The notes under the pieces are model-generated. The model saw only the letters and a program-made list of their open reading frames with translations. It was not told the DNA's origin and did not search any database. From Psococerastis gibbosa (taxonomy: Eukaryota > Arthropoda > Insecta > Psocodea > Psocidae), in NCBI GenBank assembly GCA_963971405.1, contig OZ020492.1:12078151-12142150 (forward strand): DNA of 64,000 bases, in the 5' to 3' direction. Of the stretch, positions 55,487 to 63,311 are shown one piece after another (positions within the stretch are counted from its first letter, which is position 1; each line of letters starts with the position of its first letter). The translations under genes and the position numbers were made by a program.

Positions 55487-56206
55487 ATGTTGAACAACAT
55501 AATTAATAAGTTACCAATTGAAGCACATATCCCCGGCTATCAATTTTGCGGACCAGGCACTAAGTTAGAAAAACGATTACTTCGTGGAGATCGAGGGAGA
55601 AACAAACTTGATCAAGCTTGTCGTGAACATGATATAGCCTATTCACAATCATCAGATATAACTAGTCGACACGTGGCTGATAAAAATTTGGCAGATCAAG
55701 CGTGGCAACGTGTAAAAGCAAAAGATTCGTCTGTAGGGGAAAAAATCGTTGCTTTAGGTGTAGCAGCTGCAATGAAAGTTAAACGAAAGCTGGGATTTGG
55801 GTTGAAGCGGAAAGTGTCTTTCAGATCACTATTGACTTCAGCTAAGAAAGCGATAAAGCTTACAAAACCACCCACTGTGGCGGATGCAATCAAGATCGCA
55901 TATAAATCTGTGAAAAATTTAAAGGGAGATAAAAGGAAACCTCCTCGAATCATACCTATTGCCAAGACAGGTGGTATATTACCACTTATCCCGATATTTG
56001 CGGGGCTTTCTGCCCTAGGTGCTCTCTCTGGTGGTGCTGCAGGAATTGCATCGGCTGCTAATAAAGCCCATAGTGCACAGAAAAAGTATGAAGAAATGAA
56101 ACGTCATAATCAAACTATGGAATCTATAGCCATTGGAAAAGGCTTATATTTAGCACCATACAAGAATGGGAGTGGACTCTACTTACATCCTTATTCAAAA
56201 AACTAA
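55487..56206 (+). CDS. Virion protein with phospholipase A2-like domain
   Basis: 239 residues from the ATG at 55487; the frame opens 12 bases earlier only through TTG. Residues about 14-65 are PLA2-like: a calcium-loop string YQFCGPGT and a catalytic LDQACREHDIAYS helix with the His-Asp pair. Similar domains in parvovirus capsid N-termini and adintovirus proteins breach endosomal membranes at entry; that role is inferred here. The C-terminal half has a hydrophobic Gly/Ala-rich segment (FAGLSALGALSGGAAGIA) and ends with two GLYL-x-PY repeats (GLYLAPY, GLYLHPY). Confidence 0.85.
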   Translation: MLNNIINKLPIEAHIPGYQFCGPGTKLEKRLLRGDRGRNKLDQACREHDIAYSQSSDITSRHVADKNLADQAWQRVKAKDSSVGEKIVALGVAAAMKVKRKLGFGLKRKVSFRSLLTSAKKAIKLTKPPTVADAIKIAYKSVKNLKGDKRKPPRIIPIAKTGGILPLIPIFAGLSALGALSGGAAGIASAANKAHSAQKKYEEMKRHNQTMESIAIGKGLYLAPYKNGSGLYLHPYSKN

Positions 56207-56211
56207 GTTGC

Positions 56212-56532
56212 ATGCCTCGGGACCGTCCACTGACTAATGTGGAACTTATAAAATTCGCCGCTAATGTTCCTCATTTTCGTGGTGTGTTCATGCGAAATGC
56301 ACTACCTCACATACCATGGCAACATTATGAAGCTGGAATAATTAATTTAGATGATGCTATGGGACCCGGCACACATTGGGTTGCTTACCGCAAGATTAGA
56401 AACCAAGTTATATACTTCGATAGCTTTGGAGACTTGAAACCACCTTTAGAATTGAAACAATATTTTCACAACTGTGCAATATACTACAACTATCAATCAT
56501 ATCAAACCTATTCAACATCAAATTGTGGGTAG
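56212..56532 (+). pseudogene. Adenain-like cysteine protease, truncated by in-frame TAG
   Basis: 106 codons from ATG, 5 bp after the PLA2 gene stop. The catalytic layout of adenovirus-type maturation proteases is visible: His in GTHWVAY (H55), Asp in YFDSFGD (D70), a Gln-rich stretch, then SNCG. TAG follows at 56530-56532. The same frame continues after it for 19 codons to TAA at 56590, and a Cys codon lies two codons past the TAG, where the nucleophile is expected. As written, the product lacks the nucleophile and cannot process capsid proteins. A sequencing error, read-through or a real null allele are all possible. Confidence 0.8.
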
Positions 56533-56620
56533 TTATGCCTAAAATTTCTCTACATGAAAGATCCATTTTCCATGATATTAAAAGTTATATAAGCTATGCA
56601 TATGTTTGATTTATTATATT

Positions 56621-57316
56621 ATGTCGCTAACATTGACACTAAGTGGTAACAAGTCATTCCTAGGTAGCAATTACTTCCCTCCAATTATACTTGAAGGTGT
56701 ATGGGAAATCGGCTTGCTTGACCTTGAAACATATAATTCAATACCTAATCTCTCAAAGGGTGTGATTAAAATTATAAACGATTCAAAACCTCTGGAGGCT
56801 ACAATAATTGAATTACCAATAGGATCTTACGAATTATCAGACATAGCTAAATATATAAATGAAGAGTGGGGTACTGAAATCGTATCGATAAGCGCGAATC
56901 GGAACACCATGCATTCCGTAGTTTGGATAATACTTGATGGCTTCACGATTGAAGTAAATGAAGAACTAGGATACCTGCTAGGCTTTGGTTATGATGGGGT
57001 GACATTTCTCACAAGTGGAATATATAAATCAACAGATAGCATTAAAATATCTAAAGTCAATGCAATTCGAATTAATTGTAATATTACAAGAGGATCATAT
57101 TTGAATGGTAGACCATCACATGCTGTTCATGAATTTTATCCTAATGTACCACCTGGTTATCGGATTGTTGAAGCACCACATACAATCGTCTACCATGCTA
57201 TAAATACAAATATACTTACAAGTCTAACATTAGACATTGTCGATCAAGACAACAACACGGTCGATTTCCGAGGGGAAACTATTACTTTACGTCTTCATTT
57301 ACGTAAACAATCATGA
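56621..57316 (+). CDS. Minor capsid (penton, single jelly-roll) candidate
   Basis: 231 residues from ATG at 56621; the frame opens at 56606 only through TTG. It reads MSLTLTLSGNKSFLGSNYFP at the N-terminus, then EGVWEIGLLDLETYNSIPN, a pattern typical of Polinton penton proteins. The middle has ELPIGSYELSDIAKYINEEW and the body is beta-rich. The position between protease and major capsid genes fits. It would occupy capsid vertices. Its TGA overlaps the ATG of the 57-residue gene. Confidence 0.8.
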   Translation: MSLTLTLSGNKSFLGSNYFPPIILEGVWEIGLLDLETYNSIPNLSKGVIKIINDSKPLEATIIELPIGSYELSDIAKYINEEWGTEIVSISANRNTMHSVVWIILDGFTIEVNEELGYLLGFGYDGVTFLTSGIYKSTDSIKISKVNAIRINCNITRGSYLNGRPSHAVHEFYPNVPPGYRIVEAPHTIVYHAINTNILTSLTLDIVDQDNNTVDFRGETITLRLHLRKQS

Positions 57317-57486
57317 GAGTATATATTTCACAGCGGTATACACCATACAACATTCCAACTCGAGCTTCCACACAAGTACGCTGTGTTAAGCTCACTAATG
57401 AGAACAGACGATATTTACAATCAATAGGTTTTAAAATCCACGATGACATCAATGCTAAACGTGAAGGAGTCCATTCTCGTGGATGA
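57313..57486 (+). CDS. Small 57-residue protein overlapping both capsid genes
   Basis: ATG overlaps the TGA of the penton gene (ATGA), and the last 44 bases overlap the start of the major capsid frame. The product starts MRVYISQRYTPYNIPTRAST and includes LTNENRRYLQSIGFKI. It is basic, with no membrane segment. The tight stop-start overlap and its conserved-looking LT.ENRRYL.S.GF core support a real gene rather than a chance frame. Function unknown; a capsid cement or assembly role would be a guess. Confidence 0.65.
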   Translation: MRVYISQRYTPYNIPTRASTQVRCVKLTNENRRYLQSIGFKIHDDINAKREGVHSRG

Positions 57487-58657
57487 AAGTTTAACACGTT
57501 ATGAATACCATAAGATTGCACCCTATTCATCAAGCAGTCTAAATAATAATGATGAAATTCGCATACCAATCCATCAACAAGATATACTTACTCTACCATG
57601 TGAAAGCCGACTGTATATTGAAGGTGTGTTAGAAAAAGGTGTGAAAACAATTGCTTATGAGGATGATGATGGGCTTAGTGCTAATGCTATGGCACACTTA
57701 TTCTCTGAAATACGCTATGAACTCAATGGAATAACTATTGATCATGTGCGAAATCCTGGTATTACCACTCAGCTTAAAGGGTTAGTATCATTCACCGCTC
57801 AAGATGCACAACGTCTTACAAACAACTCATTTTATACAGATACAAATAAAACTGAGAGGAACTTTAATTTCTGTTTGCCATTGAAAATGTTGTTTGGATT
57901 TTGCGAGGATTTCCGACGAGTTCTACTCAACGTTAAACAAGAGCTTGTCTTAGTACGATCACGCAGCAATACGAATGCCATGCGGGATATTTCAAACACT
58001 AAAGACTTGACATTGAAACTGACTACTGTGATGTGGGAAATACCTTTCGTAAGTGTGAGTGATAGTCAGCGCCTTGAATTGTTGAGTGTACTAAGGGAAA
58101 ATATTCGGTTGCCGATTGGCTTCCGAACATGGCAACTGTATGAATATCCCAACATTCCCTCATCAACATCATCAATTAATTGGCCTGTGCGAATGATTTC
58201 TTCAAGTGAAAAACCACGGTTTGCTATTATTGGCTTCCAAGCAGCACGCACAGATGATGTTAAGGAAGATGCTAGTGTTTTTGATCAATGCGCTATACGA
58301 CAAATACAACTATTCCTCGGCTCAGAATGCTATCCATACCATCCGCTACAGGCGAACTTCAGCAAAAATACTGTTGCTGTATTATATGAAAATTTTCTCA
58401 ATTTCCGGAAACACTACTACATGCAGGATGAAGCAACTCCAAACGTTTCCCGTAGTGAATTTCTAAAATCATACCCCATTTGGGTTATCGATTGCTCACG
58501 ACAGAATGAGCTCATGAAAACTAGTGGTGTTGATATACGTTTGGAAATTCACTGTCAAACTAATTTCCCTGATAAAATGAGTGCCTACTGTCTACTCATT
58601 AGTGACTGCTTATATGAATATGTACCTTTAACAGGTATTGTACATCAACTACAGTAG
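57443..58657 (+). CDS. Major capsid protein (hexon, double jelly-roll) candidate
   Basis: 404 residues, intact. An alternative ATG is at 57452. The N-terminus (SILVDESLTRYEYHKIAPYS) and a long beta-rich body with SVSDSQRLELLSVLRENIRL and QIQLFLGSECYPYHPLQANF match the layout of Polinton/adintovirus hexon-like proteins, and its length and position (last rightward gene, after penton) agree. Trimers would form the capsid faces. Assigned by position and pattern rather than a short diagnostic motif. Confidence 0.82.
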   Translation: MTSMLNVKESILVDESLTRYEYHKIAPYSSSSLNNNDEIRIPIHQQDILTLPCESRLYIEGVLEKGVKTIAYEDDDGLSANAMAHLFSEIRYELNGITIDHVRNPGITTQLKGLVSFTAQDAQRLTNNSFYTDTNKTERNFNFCLPLKMLFGFCEDFRRVLLNVKQELVLVRSRSNTNAMRDISNTKDLTLKLTTVMWEIPFVSVSDSQRLELLSVLRENIRLPIGFRTWQLYEYPNIPSSTSSINWPVRMISSSEKPRFAIIGFQAARTDDVKEDASVFDQCAIRQIQLFLGSECYPYHPLQANFSKNTVAVLYENFLNFRKHYYMQDEATPNVSRSEFLKSYPIWVIDCSRQNELMKTSGVDIRLEIHCQTNFPDKMSAYCLLISDCLYEYVPLTGIVHQLQ

Positions 58658-58662
58658 AACCC

Positions 58663-58938
58663 TTGATATCCGGTAAATGAATGTAAACCATTTAATGATA
58701 TAACAATTTTATAATACATGTATTTTAATAGAAATCAATGTCGTTATAATCACTTAAGATAAACCTCCAACACAAGGTTAGTTAGGTTATTAATGTTTGC
58801 TGGTAATTAGTTCTAAGAGCCTTACAATCATTTACAATTAGGGTGAGGTATTTTAAAAGAAATCAATGTCATTATAATCACTTAGTTAGATTATTTGTGT
58901 TTGTTCTGCTGGTAATTAGCTCCAGGGTTGCGATACAA
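58663..58938. repeat. 128-bp imperfect tandem repeat between capsid and polymerase genes
   Basis: 'tattttaatagaaatcaatg' followed by tataatcactta, gctggtaattag and acaatta(g)ggtga starts at 58721 and again at 58849. The second copy runs into the 3' end of the polymerase frame. It fills the gap between convergent genes and may serve as terminator/polyadenylation DNA. Confidence 0.7.
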
Positions 58939-61900
58939 TTAGAGTGAAATGCGATAATGACCGTGAGCTAAACTATCAATTCCATTACGACACACATACC
59001 GTTTATCATCATAAGGGCTGAGAGTGAGTTTTTGTTGTTTAATTGTAAAAAGTTTATGATCAATACTTTGAATACGGTACATTGGTTTACACGAGTCTTT
59101 TACACTGTAGGACTTAAATAGGGTATTGTAATAGTCTTGATGGGAAATATGATGTTTGAGTGTTGAGCGAACTATACCTTTGCCCACTTTCTTTTCTTTT
59201 CCCTCCTCAAACAAGGAATACAATTTGGGGCGTAAAGCAACACATTGTAAAATGTGAGAATGAGCATTCTCATCTTTAAACGTCCCCACTTTCTTTTTAT
59301 TTTCAATATTGTATAAGAGATGGTTTGAGGGATATACTGAGTTATCAAATAAATGGGGGTATGGCTTTAAATCAACATATAAATCATCACTCTCAACCTC
59401 ATAAACCAGAGAATCTGTATCTGTTAAAATCAGTGTAGCTTTATCACCATACCTTTGTTTTACAAAGTTATAATGAAATTCATACATAACGACCTTAGAT
59501 AGTTCCAGAACGGTTAGACCAACAAATATTGGCTTATTAAGTAAAATATTAGTTTTTTTTGAGCGGACTGCAATTAAGTCTTTTGAAAAAATCTGAAAAT
59601 CTTTAAATGCGGGGGATGAGATAAGTTTGCTAGCTCGTTTGGTAGTGTTAACTAACTCTAATTTTGTGTGTTTTCTAACATTCTCCATTGTCTTCCCAAA
59701 CATACTATTAATTTTCAATTTGTAAAAATCCTTCTCGAAATCATTACAAGCTAATTTTCGTTTTTCTGTGTTAAAATCGATAAAGGGTCGCATCCAAGCG
59801 CTTTGTTTAAAAGCTAAAATTTTATGTGTATTTTTTAATTTTAAACCCAATTCTAAACATTGCTTCAAATTTCGATAGTGTATAACATAGTTGTGTTTAT
59901 CGTTTAAGTTGGGAATAAGCTTTGAGATTGTGGATGATAAAGATATATTATTTTCAGCAAGAAATTCCTTACAATAGGGGGAAATCATGTTTGAAGTAAC
60001 AACACAATGTTCGGCTGCCAGTGGGTATTCATTATGTAAGTCGTGCAATTTTTGTGGATATTCCAAGTCCACCTGCAATATAAACCCATCATCCCCCTCG
60101 TCAGGTATGAGCATTACATCAAAGTTTTTAATTTCTTCCATATCCATCCAACGAAACCCACTGACAGGCAAAAATTGGCGCATCGCATGTCCGTACAAGT
60201 TAGTACAATCCCAATATACTATAAATTTGGATGGTTTATTTGATTCAAATTTTTTTAAGTATTTATTGTTACTTTCAGCAAATCTTTTTGAAATCATACT
60301 TATACCCCCGCGAATCCCAGCCTCACAAAACAAATGCATATTAGGATCAGTCAACAGCTCAATTTCTACTCTTGTCATTTTTAAGCAGCTTTGAAGAGCT
60401 AGTCCTGGTGCTGTGTACATGTGACAAATTTCAAGGTTATCGTTTTCGAAACATAAGGCTCTGAAGGCTTCAAAAACATCACAAAGAAGAAGGGTGTCTG
60501 TTAATACATATAAGTCTTGGTATTCCCCTAAATTCTTTATGTTAAAAACATTCCACACTTTTTGAGCGTGTTCATATTGTTCTTGTGAAATCTCCTCTTG
60601 AGTTAATCGACTAAAAAATGCTTCGATTGGAGGCAAATGCTCATCATTAAATTTTGATTCATGCGTCATATATTCATAGGGGAAGACACCTTTCCTCAAC
60701 ATTAAGTCTAACTTTTCACCCACAAAACATGTTTTCATAATTTGAAATTTATCTTTACCCACATCAACAAGATTTTTTACTAAAGAGTCTAATGAGGTGG
60801 CCATAAATTGGTATGTATCTAAAAAGCGTAACTCCCCAATACTGAAGGCTATATATTCCTCCATAGTTTTAGCTATACATGTAATTTTTATATTTTTTAG
60901 CTTCCCAACCCCTTGCATGATAAGATGTCCATCATAATGTCTCAAGTTATGCATAAAAACGGGGATATGTTTTGGAGTTCGAAAATTGCTCATATTACAG
61001 ACATTATGTAATGCTTGTCTATATTTCCCCGTTATATGGCAGTGGTCTATTACTCGATCAGCTCCTAGTGGCTTTTGACAAACATTACAAATGATAGAGT
61101 TTTTAAAATTTTCTCTATCCTCATCAGTCATAATTACCGGTTTAATATTTTTATAAATTTCTAAAATTTCATCCTTAACATTTAATAGGGATTTCAAAAA
61201 TACATCAACAGCATCGGTTCCCCTGTAAACTACCGGTTCTTTAAACTTATTCCCATTGATATCCACAACAACGTAGGAAAACCCTGATGGTATATGCATT
61301 GATAATTTTTCAGTGTTACAACTGGTCCCTTCAATGGGACTGAGAATGCTCTCGAAATCGGCATATATTCTATATGCTACAGGGATCATATATTGTGGCT
61401 TATCGAATTTCATAATACTTTTCTCCTTAGTTGGAAATGTGGTTTTTTGCGGATCATGTGTTGAGCAGAGTGGTTTATGTTCGTGTAAGCGTTCAGCACT
61501 ACTGAAGGGGTGTATACACCAACGGCAATAAAACTTTTGTTCCTTATGTTTCGTGATTGAGAAATTAAGTTTGTTGAAATTTTTAATAAGACAATAATGT
61601 GAATTTTTACCTTCAGTTATGTAAAGCAGATCTACTAGCTTATTATAATGTTGACTTTGTGATAAATATAATGGAAACAATCTTTGTTCATAACCAAACA
61701 CATTTACTCCGATATTATTCATTTTTTCAAATTTTGGAATGACTTGTAAAGATACTGGGTATGTTATACCTTTCATATTTAACTCCTTCTCACACTTTTT
61801 ATAATTATGAACTCGCTCAGCGTGTATCTTTACTGGATGCAAGTATGCTAAAATTGACCATATAAAACATTTAAGGTCTTCATTTTTAATATTGATTACT

Positions 61901-62967
61901 GCTTTGGTGTTATATATTTTTTTAGGTAAAGGAATGTAACTACTACCACTGCATGGATTATATTCAGCAATATAGATACTAAAACTTTTTAAACATTTCA
62001 ACACCCACCCGCTTCCCATTGCTTGAAATTTATCTATTTTTATTAGAATTTGTTCAATCATTTGTTGATATTTTATTGTGGGGTTATCACTTAGGAGAAG
62101 TTGTTCGTTTTTAGCACGAAACCACGCCTTAGTATAATTTTTATCGCTGTCGGGTCCACGTTCAAATTCAATATGTAGAGCTACATGCCATTTAATAGCT
62201 TTTAAAAGTTTTATGTTTTCAGTTGTAATGGTGTCAACCTCGCCTGTCATATTATTTAGATAAACAACTGGATCATGTATGGTCATGTTTTTATAATTAT
62301 ATTGTTTTACAACACCATCTAGAGCTGTAGATGTTTTACATGCAAAGTTCTCATCGGTAGATAGCTCTCCCCCGCTCATAATTGTGCAATTATTTATATG
62401 ATTAGTAAAATAGTCTCTCATAAATAATTCGTTGCAATTGAAACAATTAATAATATGTATGCTTAATATGTGGGTTTTCAAATTATACTTTCGAGTAAAA
62501 GGTGCTGAACAGAATTCACAAATAAATTTATGTTCAGGGATTTTAACAGATTCAAGATTCTTGTACTCACATGGAAAGATGGATATGCATTCTTTACATA
62601 GAACTGTTTCAGTAGTGTTGATGATTTCACCTCCGCAACTCTTGCATTTCCCTCCATTCCCAGTCGATGTTGGTTTAGGTGTGATTTCATATGGAAAGAT
62701 GGATGTGCATTCTTCGCACAGAACTGTTTGAGCAGTGTTGATAATTTTCCCTCCGCAACCCTGACATTTCTCTCCATTCATAGTAGATGTTGGTATTGGG
62801 GCAATTTCGACAGGTTCAGAATTCTCGTACTCACATTTAAAGATGGATGTGCATTCTTCACATAGAACTGTTTGACCGGTGTTGATGATTTCACTCCCGC
62901 AACCATCACATATTCCACATTTATATTCACCCTCGTTCAGTTTCCTTTTCTTCATTGGGGGTGTCAT
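58939..62967 (-). CDS. Protein-primed family B DNA polymerase of Polinton
   Basis: 1342 residues, intact. N-terminus: three repeats of a CxxC-GG(x)IINT-x3-TVLCxEC zinc ribbon (residues 17-40, 68-89, 108-128), then a C2H2-type finger (150-171). Exonuclease: Exo I YADFES (535-540, D537/E539), Exo II HNLRHYD (673-679), Exo III YVLTD (820-824). Between Exo I and II sits an HNH/endonuclease-VII-like insert, CNVCQKPL then DHCHITGKYRQALHNVCN (627-658). Polymerase: motif A WDCTNLYG (919-926), motif B KINSMFGKT (1085-1093), motif C LTDTDS (1181-1186). It would replicate the element from a terminal protein primer, with proofreading. Convergent with the capsid gene; leader shared with the 101-residue gene. 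Confidence 0.95.
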   Translation of the reverse strand: MTPPMKKRKLNEGEYKCGICDGCGSEIINTGQTVLCEECTSIFKCEYENSEPVEIAPIPTSTMNGEKCQGCGGKIINTAQTVLCEECTSIFPYEITPKPTSTGNGGKCKSCGGEIINTTETVLCKECISIFPCEYKNLESVKIPEHKFICEFCSAPFTRKYNLKTHILSIHIINCFNCNELFMRDYFTNHINNCTIMSGGELSTDENFACKTSTALDGVVKQYNYKNMTIHDPVVYLNNMTGEVDTITTENIKLLKAIKWHVALHIEFERGPDSDKNYTKAWFRAKNEQLLLSDNPTIKYQQMIEQILIKIDKFQAMGSGWVLKCLKSFSIYIAEYNPCSGSSYIPLPKKIYNTKAVINIKNEDLKCFIWSILAYLHPVKIHAERVHNYKKCEKELNMKGITYPVSLQVIPKFEKMNNIGVNVFGYEQRLFPLYLSQSQHYNKLVDLLYITEGKNSHYCLIKNFNKLNFSITKHKEQKFYCRWCIHPFSSAERLHEHKPLCSTHDPQKTTFPTKEKSIMKFDKPQYMIPVAYRIYADFESILSPIEGTSCNTEKLSMHIPSGFSYVVVDINGNKFKEPVVYRGTDAVDVFLKSLLNVKDEILEIYKNIKPVIMTDEDRENFKNSIICNVCQKPLGADRVIDHCHITGKYRQALHNVCNMSNFRTPKHIPVFMHNLRHYDGHLIMQGVGKLKNIKITCIAKTMEEYIAFSIGELRFLDTYQFMATSLDSLVKNLVDVGKDKFQIMKTCFVGEKLDLMLRKGVFPYEYMTHESKFNDEHLPPIEAFFSRLTQEEISQEQYEHAQKVWNVFNIKNLGEYQDLYVLTDTLLLCDVFEAFRALCFENDNLEICHMYTAPGLALQSCLKMTRVEIELLTDPNMHLFCEAGIRGGISMISKRFAESNNKYLKKFESNKPSKFIVYWDCTNLYGHAMRQFLPVSGFRWMDMEEIKNFDVMLIPDEGDDGFILQVDLEYPQKLHDLHNEYPLAAEHCVVTSNMISPYCKEFLAENNISLSSTISKLIPNLNDKHNYVIHYRNLKQCLELGLKLKNTHKILAFKQSAWMRPFIDFNTEKRKLACNDFEKDFYKLKINSMFGKTMENVRKHTKLELVNTTKRASKLISSPAFKDFQIFSKDLIAVRSKKTNILLNKPIFVGLTVLELSKVVMYEFHYNFVKQRYGDKATLILTDTDSLVYEVESDDLYVDLKPYPHLFDNSVYPSNHLLYNIENKKKVGTFKDENAHSHILQCVALRPKLYSLFEEGKEKKVGKGIVRSTLKHHISHQDYYNTLFKSYSVKDSCKPMYRIQSIDHKLFTIKQQKLTLSPYDDKRYVCRNGIDSLAHGHYRISL

Positions 62968-63048
62968 GTTGAAAGATCACACAAATTTACTTGTAAAGTG
63001 GTATTACTTGGAAGAAGGTTTGATTTCAACTATGCTCCTCAACCAATG
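62968..63048 (-). promoter_or_regulatory. Conserved leader/promoter of DNA polymerase gene
   Basis: 'atcacacaaatttacttgta' then 'tattacttggaagaaggttt' and caactatg match the leader of the 101-residue gene. In both, the block ends a few bases before the ATG. Confidence 0.55.
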
Positions 63049-63104
63049 TGTTACAGTTTTATGCAAGTTTCGAAATTAACTATTATTAATAACCATGAGT
63101 CAAG

Positions 63105-63170
63105 TACAATTGGCTTAAGGTTAGCATATAACTTGAAGTATATAATAAGTGATAGCCGGAGGCTGACAAA
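63105..63170. repeat. Isolated copy of a TIR tandem unit
   Basis: 'aaggttagcatataacttga' through 'gatagccggaggctgacaaa' matches the 154-bp unit of the TIR but lies inside the element. Confidence 0.6.
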
Positions 63171-63182
63171 TTATGATAGCTA

Positions 63183-63311
63183 GTTACACTATTCTGAGTT
63201 TAGACCAAACCCTCATTCAAATAATACTAGGCCTACTTTACAAGTGAATTTGTGAAATCTTAGAACATGGCATGTCTATGTGATAAAGTTAATACCAACT
63301 ATGAAATGATG
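63183..63311 (+). pseudogene. Remnant of the 101-residue gene beside the right TIR
   Basis: The leader (tttagaccaaaccctcattc ...) and the first codons, ATGGCATGTCTATGTGATAA onward, mirror 51430-51552 with few changes. Similarity then jumps to the TIR sequence that pairs with 50950, and a stop follows. About 480 bp present in the left arm are missing here. Confidence 0.75.

Noticed and set aside
59987..60394. 135-codon plus ORF within the polymerase region
   Set aside because: Shadow of the polymerase frame with no family resemblance.
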